Below are positions 1-8,035 of a stretch of 12,563 nt of DNA, piece by piece (positions within the stretch are counted from its first letter, which is position 1; every line of letters starts with the position of its first letter). A model generated the notes under the pieces. The model saw only the letters and a program-made list of their open reading frames with translations. It made no database searches and had not been told where the DNA came from. This stretch comes from CAVPRW01 sp046727435 [NCBI: bacterium]. GTDB taxonomy: Bacteria; Tectomicrobia; Entotheonellia; J063. The translations under genes were made by a program, and so were the position numbers. Location of the stretch: assembly GCA_046727435.1 (NCBI GenBank), contig JBKPCR010000085.1, forward strand, positions 1-12,563, written 5' to 3'.

Positions 1-1
1 A

Positions 2-403
2 GAAGTCCGCGCTTCGTTCCCGTTCCAATACTGGGAAGAGACCCTTAGTCCGCTGGAGAACCTGGGTGTACTCGACCTGGTCTCGGGTGAGCGAACCCTG
101 ACCGGTGAAATCACCGCCATCCCAACGCCGGGCCATACTCCTGGTCATATGAGCCTGGCCATTGTGTCGGGTGGCCAGCGCGCCCTAATCCTGGGTGATG
201 TCGCCATCCATCCGGCGCAGGTGACCGAGACCGATTGGGCAGTGATTTTCGAGATGGACCAGGCATTGGCGGCGCAGATGCGACGCCAAGTCTTCGACCG
301 CATCGAGGCCGAGAACTCTACCCTGGTCGCTTGCCACTTTCCGGCACCCGGTTTTGGGCGCCTGATACGGGTGCAGGGACGTCGCTACTGGCAGGGGTTC
401 TGA
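2..403 (+). CDS. Metallo-beta-lactamase-fold hydrolase, C-terminal part (5' end outside window)
   Basis: An open frame enters from the left edge and ends at TGA 401-403, giving about 133 residues of the C-terminal half of an MBL-fold hydrolase. Seen directly: a TPGHTPGH motif near residues 42-49, the usual third metal-binding His of the fold; LGDVAIHP about 20 residues later, whose Asp is the bridging ligand position; and a C-terminal ACHFPAPGFG segment holding the last metal-binding His. The HxHxDH motif must lie upstream of the window. The HFPAPG ending resembles methyl parathion hydrolase/lactonase-type MBL enzymes, so hydrolysis of an ester, lactone or phosphotriester in the cytoplasm is likely, but the substrate cannot be told. 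It is convergent with hyuB, 127 bases apart. An internal ATG at 149 is not the start because the homology runs upstream of it. Confidence 0.85.
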   Translation, partial: EVRASFPFQYWEETLSPLENLGVLDLVSGERTLTGEITAIPTPGHTPGHMSLAIVSGGQRALILGDVAIHPAQVTETDWAVIFEMDQALAAQMRRQVFDRIEAENSTLVACHFPAPGFGRLIRVQGRRYWQGF

Positions 404-530
404 TGGCATGTTCCAGGATGCGAGGCGGCTGGCGCAGGCCAGATGACAACGGTGTCGTATTGCGCATGCATCTCATCCTGAGGTGTCGATCCTTAGAAGG
501 CAATTCAAAGGTATATACGACGAGAGACGA

Positions 531-2228
531 TTATGTCTGCCGAGAACGCAGCTCAGCTGTCTTTGCCCAGTCGATGGCGTATGTCCCGTCCTCGATCCAC
601 ACGCTATATGCGCTCCGCGCCTCCAGCACCGAGACATAGCCGTTGAGCACATCCTGCCGGACCAGCTCGGGGTCACGCTCGAATGGCGGATAGAAACCGC
701 CTCCGCCGGGCAAGCGCAGGATGATTTCCTGATCGGTCGGCACGACGTACTTGGTTTTCGGGTGGGGATGCGTGCCATCCGACAACAAGAAATCCCCACA
801 GCGTCCATCCGTCCCCCCCGCATAGCCCTTGGCCGGGAACTTTAGGCGGTCGTACATCGGCGAATGCACGGCTGGCTTGCGTGTGCGCACCCGTAGGATC
901 ATTTCCTGCCCGAGTCCACCACGATACTTCCCTGCCCCGCCAGAGTCCTGAATCAATTCACGCTTGCGCATGAACAGCGGCGAGACGTTCTCGATGATTT
1001 CGGCTGGCACGCCGCGAATGCCGCTCGGGAATGCCGTTGCCGAAATGCCGTCCTTATTGGAACGTGCGCCGGTGCCGCCGGATGAGAAGAAGACATATGC
1101 AAACTGCCGGCCCAGGTCGTGCTCTCCGATGATTTGCGTGATCCAGATGTTGGCGCTGCCATCGGCCATGACGCGATCCGGCATCACCTTGGCCAGGGCC
1201 CCAAAGACGGCGGTGGACAGGAAGTGGCCGATGATGTGGCGTCCGCCCACAGGCGCGGGAAACTTGCAGTTGAGAATGCAGCCCTCCGGCGCATAGATTT
1301 TCACCGGGCGGAAACTCCCCTCGTTATTGGGGAGGTGAGGAGAGATAGCACATTTCAGAGGGTAAGTGGTATAGGCCACGCAGTAGGCGAAGGGCACATT
1401 GATGCCGCGATCGATCTGGGGGGAGGTCCCAGTGAAATCAACGCAGAGCTCGGGGCCGCCAATGGTGATAGCAATTGCGACTGTGATCGGTTCATCGAAG
1501 CCGTCGATGAAAATTTCGTGCCGGTATGTGCCGTCTGGAATCTCGTCGATGGCCTTGCGCATGGCGTCTTCGGAGGTGGTGATGATGGCCTTTGAGAGGT
1601 CAGCCAGGCTGGTCATGTAATACTCTTCCATGAATTCGATCAGCTTCGCCCCGCCGACTTCGTTGCCACCCACCTGGGCCATCAAGTCGCCCTCGACCAA
1701 CTCGGGCGTGCGCACGTTTTGCTTGATGAGTTTGAAGAGATCACGGTTCGGCTGGCCACGCTCGAACAGCTTCAACATCGGTACATACAGCCCTTCTTCA
1801 AATACTTCACGGGCGTCAGCGCCGAGCGTGCGGCCGCCGACGTCCATGGCATGGCAGGTATTGGCAAACAGTGCGACCAACTCACCGCTACGGAAGATCG
1901 GGGTGACTACGGTGAAGTCGTTGAGATGGCCGGAGGTCAGCCAGGGATCGTTGCTGATCAGACTATCCCCCTCCTGCAACGTGTGGATCGGGTATTCCTT
2001 CAGGAAATGCCGCACCGCCAGCGCCATGGTATTGATATGCCCTGGCGTGCCGGTCACCGCTTGCGCCAGCATATTGCCCTCAGGATCGAAAATTCCGGCG
2101 GAAAGATCGCCGGCCTCGCGCACCACGGTCGTGAACGAGGCATTCATCAACGCCGTTGCCTGCTCGTTGACGATGGAGATCAAGCGATTCCAAAAAACTT
2201 CGAGAAGGATGGGGTCGATGCCGGACAT
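531..2228 (-). CDS. hyuB: Hydantoinase B / oxoprolinase family subunit
   Basis: This 565-residue protein has the normal length for HyuB, the subunit that pairs with HyuA for ATP-dependent opening of hydantoin or 5-oxoproline rings; related pairs act as acetone or acetophenone carboxylases. Family blocks seen: the opening DPILLEVFWNRL, GDLSAGIFDPEG (residues 40-51), NDPWLTSGHLND (93-104), CHAMDVGG (125-132), EEGLYVP (144-150), then DFTGTSPQ, FPAPVGGRH and the Gly-rich SGGAGKYRGGLGQE near the C-terminus. ATG 2226-2228 is supported by a GGGAGG Shine-Dalgarno at 2235-2240, six bases upstream. It is the last gene of hyuA-LLM-hyuB and follows a possible terminator, so it may be expressed less than hyuA. 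The substrate is not determined; N-methylhydantoin, oxoproline-like lactams and ketones are all possible. Confidence 0.93.
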   Translation of the reverse strand: MSGIDPILLEVFWNRLISIVNEQATALMNASFTTVVREAGDLSAGIFDPEGNMLAQAVTGTPGHINTMALAVRHFLKEYPIHTLQEGDSLISNDPWLTSGHLNDFTVVTPIFRSGELVALFANTCHAMDVGGRTLGADAREVFEEGLYVPMLKLFERGQPNRDLFKLIKQNVRTPELVEGDLMAQVGGNEVGGAKLIEFMEEYYMTSLADLSKAIITTSEDAMRKAIDEIPDGTYRHEIFIDGFDEPITVAIAITIGGPELCVDFTGTSPQIDRGINVPFAYCVAYTTYPLKCAISPHLPNNEGSFRPVKIYAPEGCILNCKFPAPVGGRHIIGHFLSTAVFGALAKVMPDRVMADGSANIWITQIIGEHDLGRQFAYVFFSSGGTGARSNKDGISATAFPSGIRGVPAEIIENVSPLFMRKRELIQDSGGAGKYRGGLGQEMILRVRTRKPAVHSPMYDRLKFPAKGYAGGTDGRCGDFLLSDGTHPHPKTKYVVPTDQEIILRLPGGGGFYPPFERDPELVRQDVLNGYVSVLEARSAYSVWIEDGTYAIDWAKTAELRSRQT

Positions 2229-2240
2229 AGGGAACCTCCC

Positions 2241-2289
2241 AAAAAAAGTGTTGAGTGCTGAATTAGTGTTACTCAGCCCTCAGCACTCA
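2241..2289 (-). terminator. Hairpin plus T7 tract between the LLM gene and hyuB
   Basis: Perfect 10-base arms at 2252-2261 and 2280-2289 are separated by 18 bases. Read on the minus strand, the stem is followed by ACAC and then seven T (2247 down to 2241). The upstream arm includes the LLM gene's TGA stop (2287-2289). The layout is that of an intrinsic terminator, but the stem is only about half G/C, the loop is long, and the element sits inside an apparent operon, 12 bases before the end of the hyuB ribosome binding site. It may act as a partial terminator or attenuator. Its 'tgagtgctga' core also resembles simple dispersed intergenic repeats, so terminator activity is inferred. Confidence 0.5.
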
Positions 2290-3201
2290 GGACTGGACTT
2301 TGGGCATGACATCGGCAGCGAAGCGCTCGATGGTCTCAAACATCCCTTCGACGGTTTCGTGCTCGAGCTCGGGGACACTATAAAAGGTATCCAGCATCAT
2401 GTATTGCGCGCCGGCATCGCGGTAGTGGCCGATGTCATCGACGATCTTTGGCGTGCTGCCGAGGAGCGGCCGGCGCCTCACCGAGGCCTCGGCGCCGTTG
2501 TAGAATTTGAGTGGTTGGCGCACCGCGATCATCAGCGCGTGTGGGTCTCGTCCGCGCTGGGCGCAGACCTCGCGCAAATACGCCACACCGGCCTTGACAT
2601 CCTCCACCAGCGGGCGCGTCGGATGCCAGCAATCACCCAGGGCAACCGCACGGCGAATGGCGCGCCTGCTGTTGCCGCCAATCCAGATCGGAATGTGCGG
2701 CTTCTGCACGGGCTTCGGCTCGAACGCAATGTGCTCAAAGCGCACGTAGTGTCCCTGAAATACCGGCTTGTCCTGCATCCACAGCGCTTTGAAGGCAGCG
2801 ATATACTCGTCGCTGAGCGCCCCCCGCTCCTGAAACGGCACACCCAGCGCTTTGAACTCGTCCTCCGTCCAGCCCACCGCCATCCCCGCCGTCACCCGTC
2901 CACCCGACAAGACATCCAGAGTGGCGAGCACTTTAGCCGTTACCACAGGATTGCGATACGGCAGGATGAGCACCGTGGTCCCCAGTCGCACCTTTGCGGT
3001 GCAAGCAGCGACGAATCCCAGCACCGTCAATGGTTCATAAAACATGCTACCGAAGCGATCGACCGCGGAATCCGGAATCACGATGTGATCGCTCACCCAG
3101 ATGCCATCGTACCCCAAGTGCTCGGCGCGTTGGGCCACCCGCCGAATCACCTCAGGGGAAGCCACCTGCCGAAAGTGCGGCAATGAGAGGCCGAATCTCA
3201 T
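2287..3201 (-). CDS. LLM-class (luciferase-like) F420-dependent oxidoreductase
   Basis: A 304-residue TIM-barrel oxidoreductase of the bacterial luciferase-like superfamily, most like the single-subunit F420-dependent group (TIGR03619 type). Seen: N-terminal MRFGLSLPHF; then GYDGIWVSDH, the active-site strand and loop; VRLGTTVLILPYRNP; LDVLSGGRVTAGMAVGW; a FEPKPVQKPHIPIWIGG block; and a C-terminal amphipathic helix. The start is ATG 3199-3201, preceded by GGAGAG with a 5-base gap. The same frame opens 22 codons further upstream at 3267, but those codons lie in a palindrome and lack the family N-terminus, so the longer start is rejected. It lies between hyuA and hyuB, which suggests a redox step on a heterocycle or lactam processed by the hydantoinase. 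Cofactor choice (F420 versus FMN) is inferred from family only. Confidence 0.9.
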   Translation of the reverse strand: MRFGLSLPHFRQVASPEVIRRVAQRAEHLGYDGIWVSDHIVIPDSAVDRFGSMFYEPLTVLGFVAACTAKVRLGTTVLILPYRNPVVTAKVLATLDVLSGGRVTAGMAVGWTEDEFKALGVPFQERGALSDEYIAAFKALWMQDKPVFQGHYVRFEHIAFEPKPVQKPHIPIWIGGNSRRAIRRAVALGDCWHPTRPLVEDVKAGVAYLREVCAQRGRDPHALMIAVRQPLKFYNGAEASVRRRPLLGSTPKIVDDIGHYRDAGAQYMMLDTFYSVPELEHETVEGMFETIERFAADVMPKVQS

Positions 3202-3225
3202 AGCGTCTCTCCACAAATGAACCGA

Positions 3226-3275
3226 AACCGCAGATGAACACAGATAAACACAGATATCTGTGTTCATCTGCGGTT
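3226..3275. repeat. Perfect inverted repeat, 20-base arms, between hyuA and the LLM gene
   Basis: Arms 3226-3245 and 3256-3275 are exact reverse complements, separated by a 10-base spacer. The spacer repeats part of the arm, so a second nested 18-base perfect palindrome occupies 3247-3264. On the minus-strand transcript it lies 6 bases after the hyuA stop codon and ends 24 bases before the LLM start codon. No T-tract follows, so it is not a standard intrinsic terminator. It may stabilise the hyuA 3' end, act as a processing site, or be a copy of a dispersed palindromic element; 'gaacacagat'-type intergenic repeats occur in many bacterial phyla, which I recall but cannot check here. Confidence 0.85.
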
Positions 3276-3281
3276 ACCTTC

Positions 3282-5375
3282 TTACGTCGGTAGCCATATG
3301 ACGACATTTCGATGCGCATCCACCTCTACACCCGCGCTGGGACCGACGACGACAGTCGATTCCCGCTCCTCGATGATGGCTGGGCCACGCAGCGCGGTCC
3401 CTGGTCCCAGCTGATAGCGATCGTAGACGGGGCAGGTTATATAGCCCGTGGTCTCCGGAAAATAAGCTGGGCGTTCACCTTTGCGAGTCGCCTCCATGGG
3501 GCTGGGCTGACCGTCCGGGGGTTGCACCGTGATGGTGGGACGTGGGCCAGCGACGATTACCCGCCAATTGAGCGCCTCCACGTCGACATCCGGGTTCAGT
3601 CGCTTGTACATCCGTTCGTATTCCTGATCGAAATTGGCCTGCAGGCGCGGGATGTCATCAGGGCTCAAGCGTCCATTGGATACGGGCACATTGATTTCAA
3701 ATCCCTGCTGTAGGTAGCGCATGTCAGCCGAGCGTATGACTGTCATGGCGTCTTCCGGCACGCCCGCCTGTCGCAACAGCGCCCGGCCACGCGCCTCCAT
3801 TTCTGCGAAGATGGTATTGAGATGGGCGAAATCGAGGCCGCGCAGGGTGCTCAAGTAGGTCTGGACGAAATCAAAGGCCATCGGCGCGACCAGGAACCCA
3901 AACGCTGAGGTGACACCAGCCGCCGGAGGGCAGATGATGTGCCGGAGCTTTAGCCTCTCGGCCACCCGATAGGCGTGTACGGGCCCGGCGCCGCCGAAAG
4001 CGATCAAACGATAGCGCCGTTGGTCGCGACCGCGTTCGACTAGGTGAATGCGGGCGGCATTGGCCATATTTTCATTGACCACATGATGGATGCCCCAGGC
4101 AGCACGCGTCAGGTCCACCCCGAGCGGCTCGGCCACCCGCTGGCGAATGGCTTCCTCCGCCTTGGCACGATCCAGCGTCATCTTGCCCCCGAGAAAGTAA
4201 TTCGGGTCGAGATACCCGAGGACCAGGTCGGCATCGGTGACTGTCGGTTCGCTGCCACCAAGTCCATAGCAGGCGGGTCCGGGATCGGCGCCGGCGCTAT
4301 CCGGCCCTACTTTTAGCAGGCCGAGGTCGTCGATGCGGGCGATACTGCCGCCACCGGCGCCGATCTCGATCATCTCGATGACCGGCACCTTCACCGGCAA
4401 GCCGCTGCCCTTTTTGAAGCGGTACATCCGCGCCACCTCGAACTCGGTGGTCACCAGGGGTTGTCCATGGTCGATCACACAAATCTTCGCGGTGGTGCCC
4501 CCCATATCGAAGGAGATCACGTGGTCGAGGCCCTTGAGCTGACTGTAGAAACTGGCAGCCAGGGCGCCGGCGGCGGGACCGGATTCGATCAGACGAATGG
4601 GATAATCGCTGGCGGTCTCGCACGTGGTGATGCCGCCGTTAGAGAGCATGATGTACAGGTCACCTTGGAAGCCGAGCTCCTGCACCTCGGTGCGAAGTTT
4701 ATTCAGGTAACGACGGGCGATGGGCTTGACGTAAACATTGGCGACGGTGGTGGAGGTCCGCTCGAACTCTCGGATCTCCGGCATCACATCCGATGACAGG
4801 GACAACGTCAGCGCCGGAAACTCGGACTCCACCACCTCACGGATGATGCGCTCATGGGTCGGATTGCGGAACGAGTGCAACAGGACCACAGCCAACGCTT
4901 CCACGCCGTCGTGTAACAACCCCTGGATGACATCGAGCACTTCCATACGGTTCAGAGGGATCAGCACGCGACCGGTCTCATCGAGGCGTTCGTCGACTTC
5001 GCGACGCAGGGCACGCGGCACCAGAGGCGGCGGGTTTTCGAGGAAGATATCATAGATGTCGTAGCGCTTCTCTCGGCCGATTTCCAGGGCATCGCGAAAC
5101 CCCTGTGTGGTGATCAAGCCGGTCTTCGCCCCTTTGCGCTCGATGATGGCGTTGGTGATCAATGTGGTGCCGTGGATGGTGGCCGACACCGTCGCTGGGT
5201 CCAATTGTCGTTCCGCCAGCAGCGCCTGCAGGCCATGGATGACCGCCGCTGAGGGATCACCGGGAGTCGTGAGAATCTTACCGATGATCATCTCCCCGGT
5301 CTGTTCATCCAACAGTAGAAGATCGGTGAACGTGCCGCCGATATCGACACCGGCGCGATACCGTCCTACATCCAT
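3282..5375 (-). CDS. hyuA: Hydantoinase A / oxoprolinase family ATPase subunit
   Basis: This 697-residue protein is the ATP-binding subunit paired with HyuB. Domains in order: hydantoinase A N-terminal domain, about 8-190, with DIGGTFTD (11-18, ATP phosphate-binding in the actin/HSP70-like fold) and HGTT (68-71); central hydantoinase A domain, about 205-490, with SFDMGGTTAK (288-297), GAGGGS (339-344), DPGPACYGLGG and FGGAGP (460-465); and a C-terminal beta-rich domain to the end. All look intact. ATG 5373-5375 has GAGGG seven bases upstream. It heads the operon hyuA-LLM-hyuB, from the promoter at 5433-5461. The reaction is ATP-dependent hydrolysis of a cyclic amide, or a carboxylation in relatives. 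No acetone-carboxylase gamma-type small subunit is seen, which favours the hydantoinase/oxoprolinase role. Confidence 0.95.
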   Translation of the reverse strand: MDVGRYRAGVDIGGTFTDLLLLDEQTGEMIIGKILTTPGDPSAAVIHGLQALLAERQLDPATVSATIHGTTLITNAIIERKGAKTGLITTQGFRDALEIGREKRYDIYDIFLENPPPLVPRALRREVDERLDETGRVLIPLNRMEVLDVIQGLLHDGVEALAVVLLHSFRNPTHERIIREVVESEFPALTLSLSSDVMPEIREFERTSTTVANVYVKPIARRYLNKLRTEVQELGFQGDLYIMLSNGGITTCETASDYPIRLIESGPAAGALAASFYSQLKGLDHVISFDMGGTTAKICVIDHGQPLVTTEFEVARMYRFKKGSGLPVKVPVIEMIEIGAGGGSIARIDDLGLLKVGPDSAGADPGPACYGLGGSEPTVTDADLVLGYLDPNYFLGGKMTLDRAKAEEAIRQRVAEPLGVDLTRAAWGIHHVVNENMANAARIHLVERGRDQRRYRLIAFGGAGPVHAYRVAERLKLRHIICPPAAGVTSAFGFLVAPMAFDFVQTYLSTLRGLDFAHLNTIFAEMEARGRALLRQAGVPEDAMTVIRSADMRYLQQGFEINVPVSNGRLSPDDIPRLQANFDQEYERMYKRLNPDVDVEALNWRVIVAGPRPTITVQPPDGQPSPMEATRKGERPAYFPETTGYITCPVYDRYQLGPGTALRGPAIIEERESTVVVGPSAGVEVDAHRNVVIWLPT

Positions 5376-5432
5376 AGGGCAACCCTCATGCTTCGGCTCT
5401 GATGACGTGTGAGCACACGAAAGCTGGGTCGG

Positions 5433-5461
5433 ATGATAACGAAGAAGCGAGGGAGTGTCAA
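5433..5461 (-). promoter_or_regulatory. Sigma70-type promoter for the hyuA operon
   Basis: On the minus strand a perfect -35 box TTGACA (5456-5461) is separated by exactly 17 bases from TATCAT (5433-5438), five of six matching the consensus -10. Transcription would start near 5426, giving a leader of about 50 bases before the hyuA ATG at 5375. It lies in the 159-base gap between the beta-propeller gene and hyuA, so hyuA need not depend on readthrough. No operator palindrome overlapping the boxes was noticed. Confidence 0.75.
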
Positions 5462-5495
5462 CGCGGCAGGCCAGTTGGAGATGTACTCATGCGGA

Positions 5496-5520
5496 GGAGG
5501 GGCCGGGCGTGAGCCCCTCC
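5496..5520 (-). terminator. GC-rich hairpin after the beta-propeller gene
   Basis: Eight-base arms at 5496-5503 and 5513-5520 are perfectly complementary and almost all G/C, with a nine-base loop. The hairpin starts 14 bases after the stop codon of the beta-propeller gene and lies upstream of the hyuA promoter, where a terminator is expected. No T-run follows on the minus strand, so it is at best a Rho-assisted or 3'-stabilising hairpin. Confidence 0.4.
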
Positions 5521-5534
5521 ACGCAGAATGCCTC

Positions 5535-6506
5535 TCACCGGCTGTTTGCGCGATACGCGACACCGTGGGGTTCGTCGCCGGTCGGCACCTCGGCTGTGAC
5601 TTTGAGATCGGCAGCCGACACCGCCAGGAGCTTATTTTCATCCCGGCTCGTCACATAGAGGGTCTTGCCATCGGGACTGACAGCAATCATGTCCGGACGG
5701 TTCCCCACAGGCGAGGTCTTCGTGATGTTGCGTGTGACGGTGTCGATGATCGCCAACTGATTCAGTTTACGCTGCATGACATACGCCAACTTGCCATCGG
5801 GACTGATGGCCAAGCCATGCGGCTCTCCGGGGACGTCAATGGTGGCCACCTGTTCGCCCGTGGCCAGGTCTAGAATAATCACCTTGTCCTCATCGGGGCC
5901 GGTGAGCCACGCCTGCTTCCAGTCCTTGGTCGGCTCGAAGGCCATGACACCTTTGCCAGCCGGCAACTTTTGACTCTCTTTGTGAGCGCTGACATCCACG
6001 ATGGAGACATTCGCGTCCCCTGCATTGGCCACAAAGGCACGTTTGCCATCCCCGGAGAACACCGCCATCATGGCACCCTTGCCAGTTGGCATCGTATGCA
6101 TGACTTTGCGTTGTGCGACGTCGATCAGTGTGATATCGCCCGAGCCTGGATTGCTGACCAGAGCAATCTTGCCGTCCGGCGATACTGCCACGTGATGGGC
6201 TCGTGTCCCGGCCTCGACATTGCCTAGAGCTTCTTTTCGCTGGGCATCGATGATGGTGACATTGTTGGCCCCGACGTTGGCGATAAAGGCCAACTTTTCA
6301 TCCGGGCTGAAGGTAACGTTGTGCGCTCCCTTATCGGCCGGGATGGTCGCCACAAGCCTGAGCGTTGTCGGATCGAAGACTTGCACATTGGCGGACTTCA
6401 TGCTGGTGACCCACAGCTCGGCGGCCCATACCTTTCCAGTCGACAGAGCCGCCACCAAGAATGCACTTACACATAAACTAACGCCTGCTGTCCGTCGTCG
6501 TGCCAT
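5535..6506 (-). CDS. Secreted seven-bladed YVTN/40-residue repeat beta-propeller protein
   Basis: A 323-residue exported protein. MARRRTAG plus a hydrophobic stretch ending in KVWA, with likely cleavage before AELW near residue 28, is a Sec-type signal peptide. The mature part holds seven blade repeats, each with a variant of 'lyV.n...n.v.viD' followed by 'SPDGK': AELWVTSMKSANVQVFD, then LAFIANVGANNVTIID, IALVSNPGSGDITLID, AFVANAGDANVSIVD, AWLTGPDEDKVIILD, LAYVMQRKLNQLAIID and LYVTSRDENKLLAVS. A closed seven-blade propeller is therefore likely, comparable with the YncE group of periplasmic binding proteins. The start ATG 6504-6506 has AAGGAGG six bases upstream; a start at 6542 would add twelve residues before the signal and is rejected. 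The ligand is unknown, and no enzymatic residues are recognised. Confidence 0.85.
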   Translation of the reverse strand: MARRRTAGVSLCVSAFLVAALSTGKVWAAELWVTSMKSANVQVFDPTTLRLVATIPADKGAHNVTFSPDEKLAFIANVGANNVTIIDAQRKEALGNVEAGTRAHHVAVSPDGKIALVSNPGSGDITLIDVAQRKVMHTMPTGKGAMMAVFSGDGKRAFVANAGDANVSIVDVSAHKESQKLPAGKGVMAFEPTKDWKQAWLTGPDEDKVIILDLATGEQVATIDVPGEPHGLAISPDGKLAYVMQRKLNQLAIIDTVTRNITKTSPVGNRPDMIAVSPDGKTLYVTSRDENKLLAVSAADLKVTAEVPTGDEPHGVAYRANSR

Positions 6507-6610
6507 CGGAATCCTCCTTGGCCATAGCAGCCCCAAACCCATAAGTCATGTGAATCTGAGCTTCGTGTCGTCCCTGCTTTGCCGACGGTCGCGTTCGTGC
6601 GTGAGATGCC

Positions 6611-6639
6611 ATGCTACAAGATCTATCTCACGTCTTCAA
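6611..6639 (-). promoter_or_regulatory. Weak candidate promoter for the beta-propeller gene
   Basis: On the minus strand TTGAAG (6634-6639) and TAGCAT (6611-6616) are 17 bases apart, each matching the sigma70 consensus at four of six positions. It lies in the 191-base gap between adenine deaminase and the propeller gene. The match is modest and could be chance. Confidence 0.3.
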
Positions 6640-6697
6640 TGGACACAACGCAAACCGACTTTGGTCAAGCCCTCGAGATTGCCTGTCGCTGGATATA

Positions 6698-7939
<1,242 letters not shown>

Positions 7940-7977
7940 CTATTAAAGGATCGCTTAGGTGTGGGAAGAGTGCGACG

Positions 7978-7986
7978 AGTATATCA
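7978..7986 (-). promoter_or_regulatory. Extended -10 promoter for the small ORF and adenine deaminase
   Basis: The minus strand reads TGATATACT, an extended -10 (TGn plus TATACT at 7978-7983). No good -35 lies 16-18 bases upstream, as is usual for extended -10 promoters. Transcription would start near 7971, about 48 bases before the small ORF's ATG. It sits in the 112-base gap after the multicopper oxidase gene. Confidence 0.4.
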
Positions 7987-8035
7987 GGACCGCCGGGGCG
8001 CGGCACAGGAAAGTACATCTGTCGGCTTCGGCGCA

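Noticed and set aside
1630-3186. 518-codon open frame on the plus strand
   Set aside because: It runs antisense across the end of hyuB's N-terminal half, the palindromic gap and the LLM gene. Its product has no family features, whereas the minus-strand frames have clear conserved blocks.
3202-3267. Upstream 22-codon extension of the LLM oxidoreductase
   Set aside because: It is encoded by the palindrome. The real start at 3201 has its own GGAGAG and begins with the family's MRFGLSLP.
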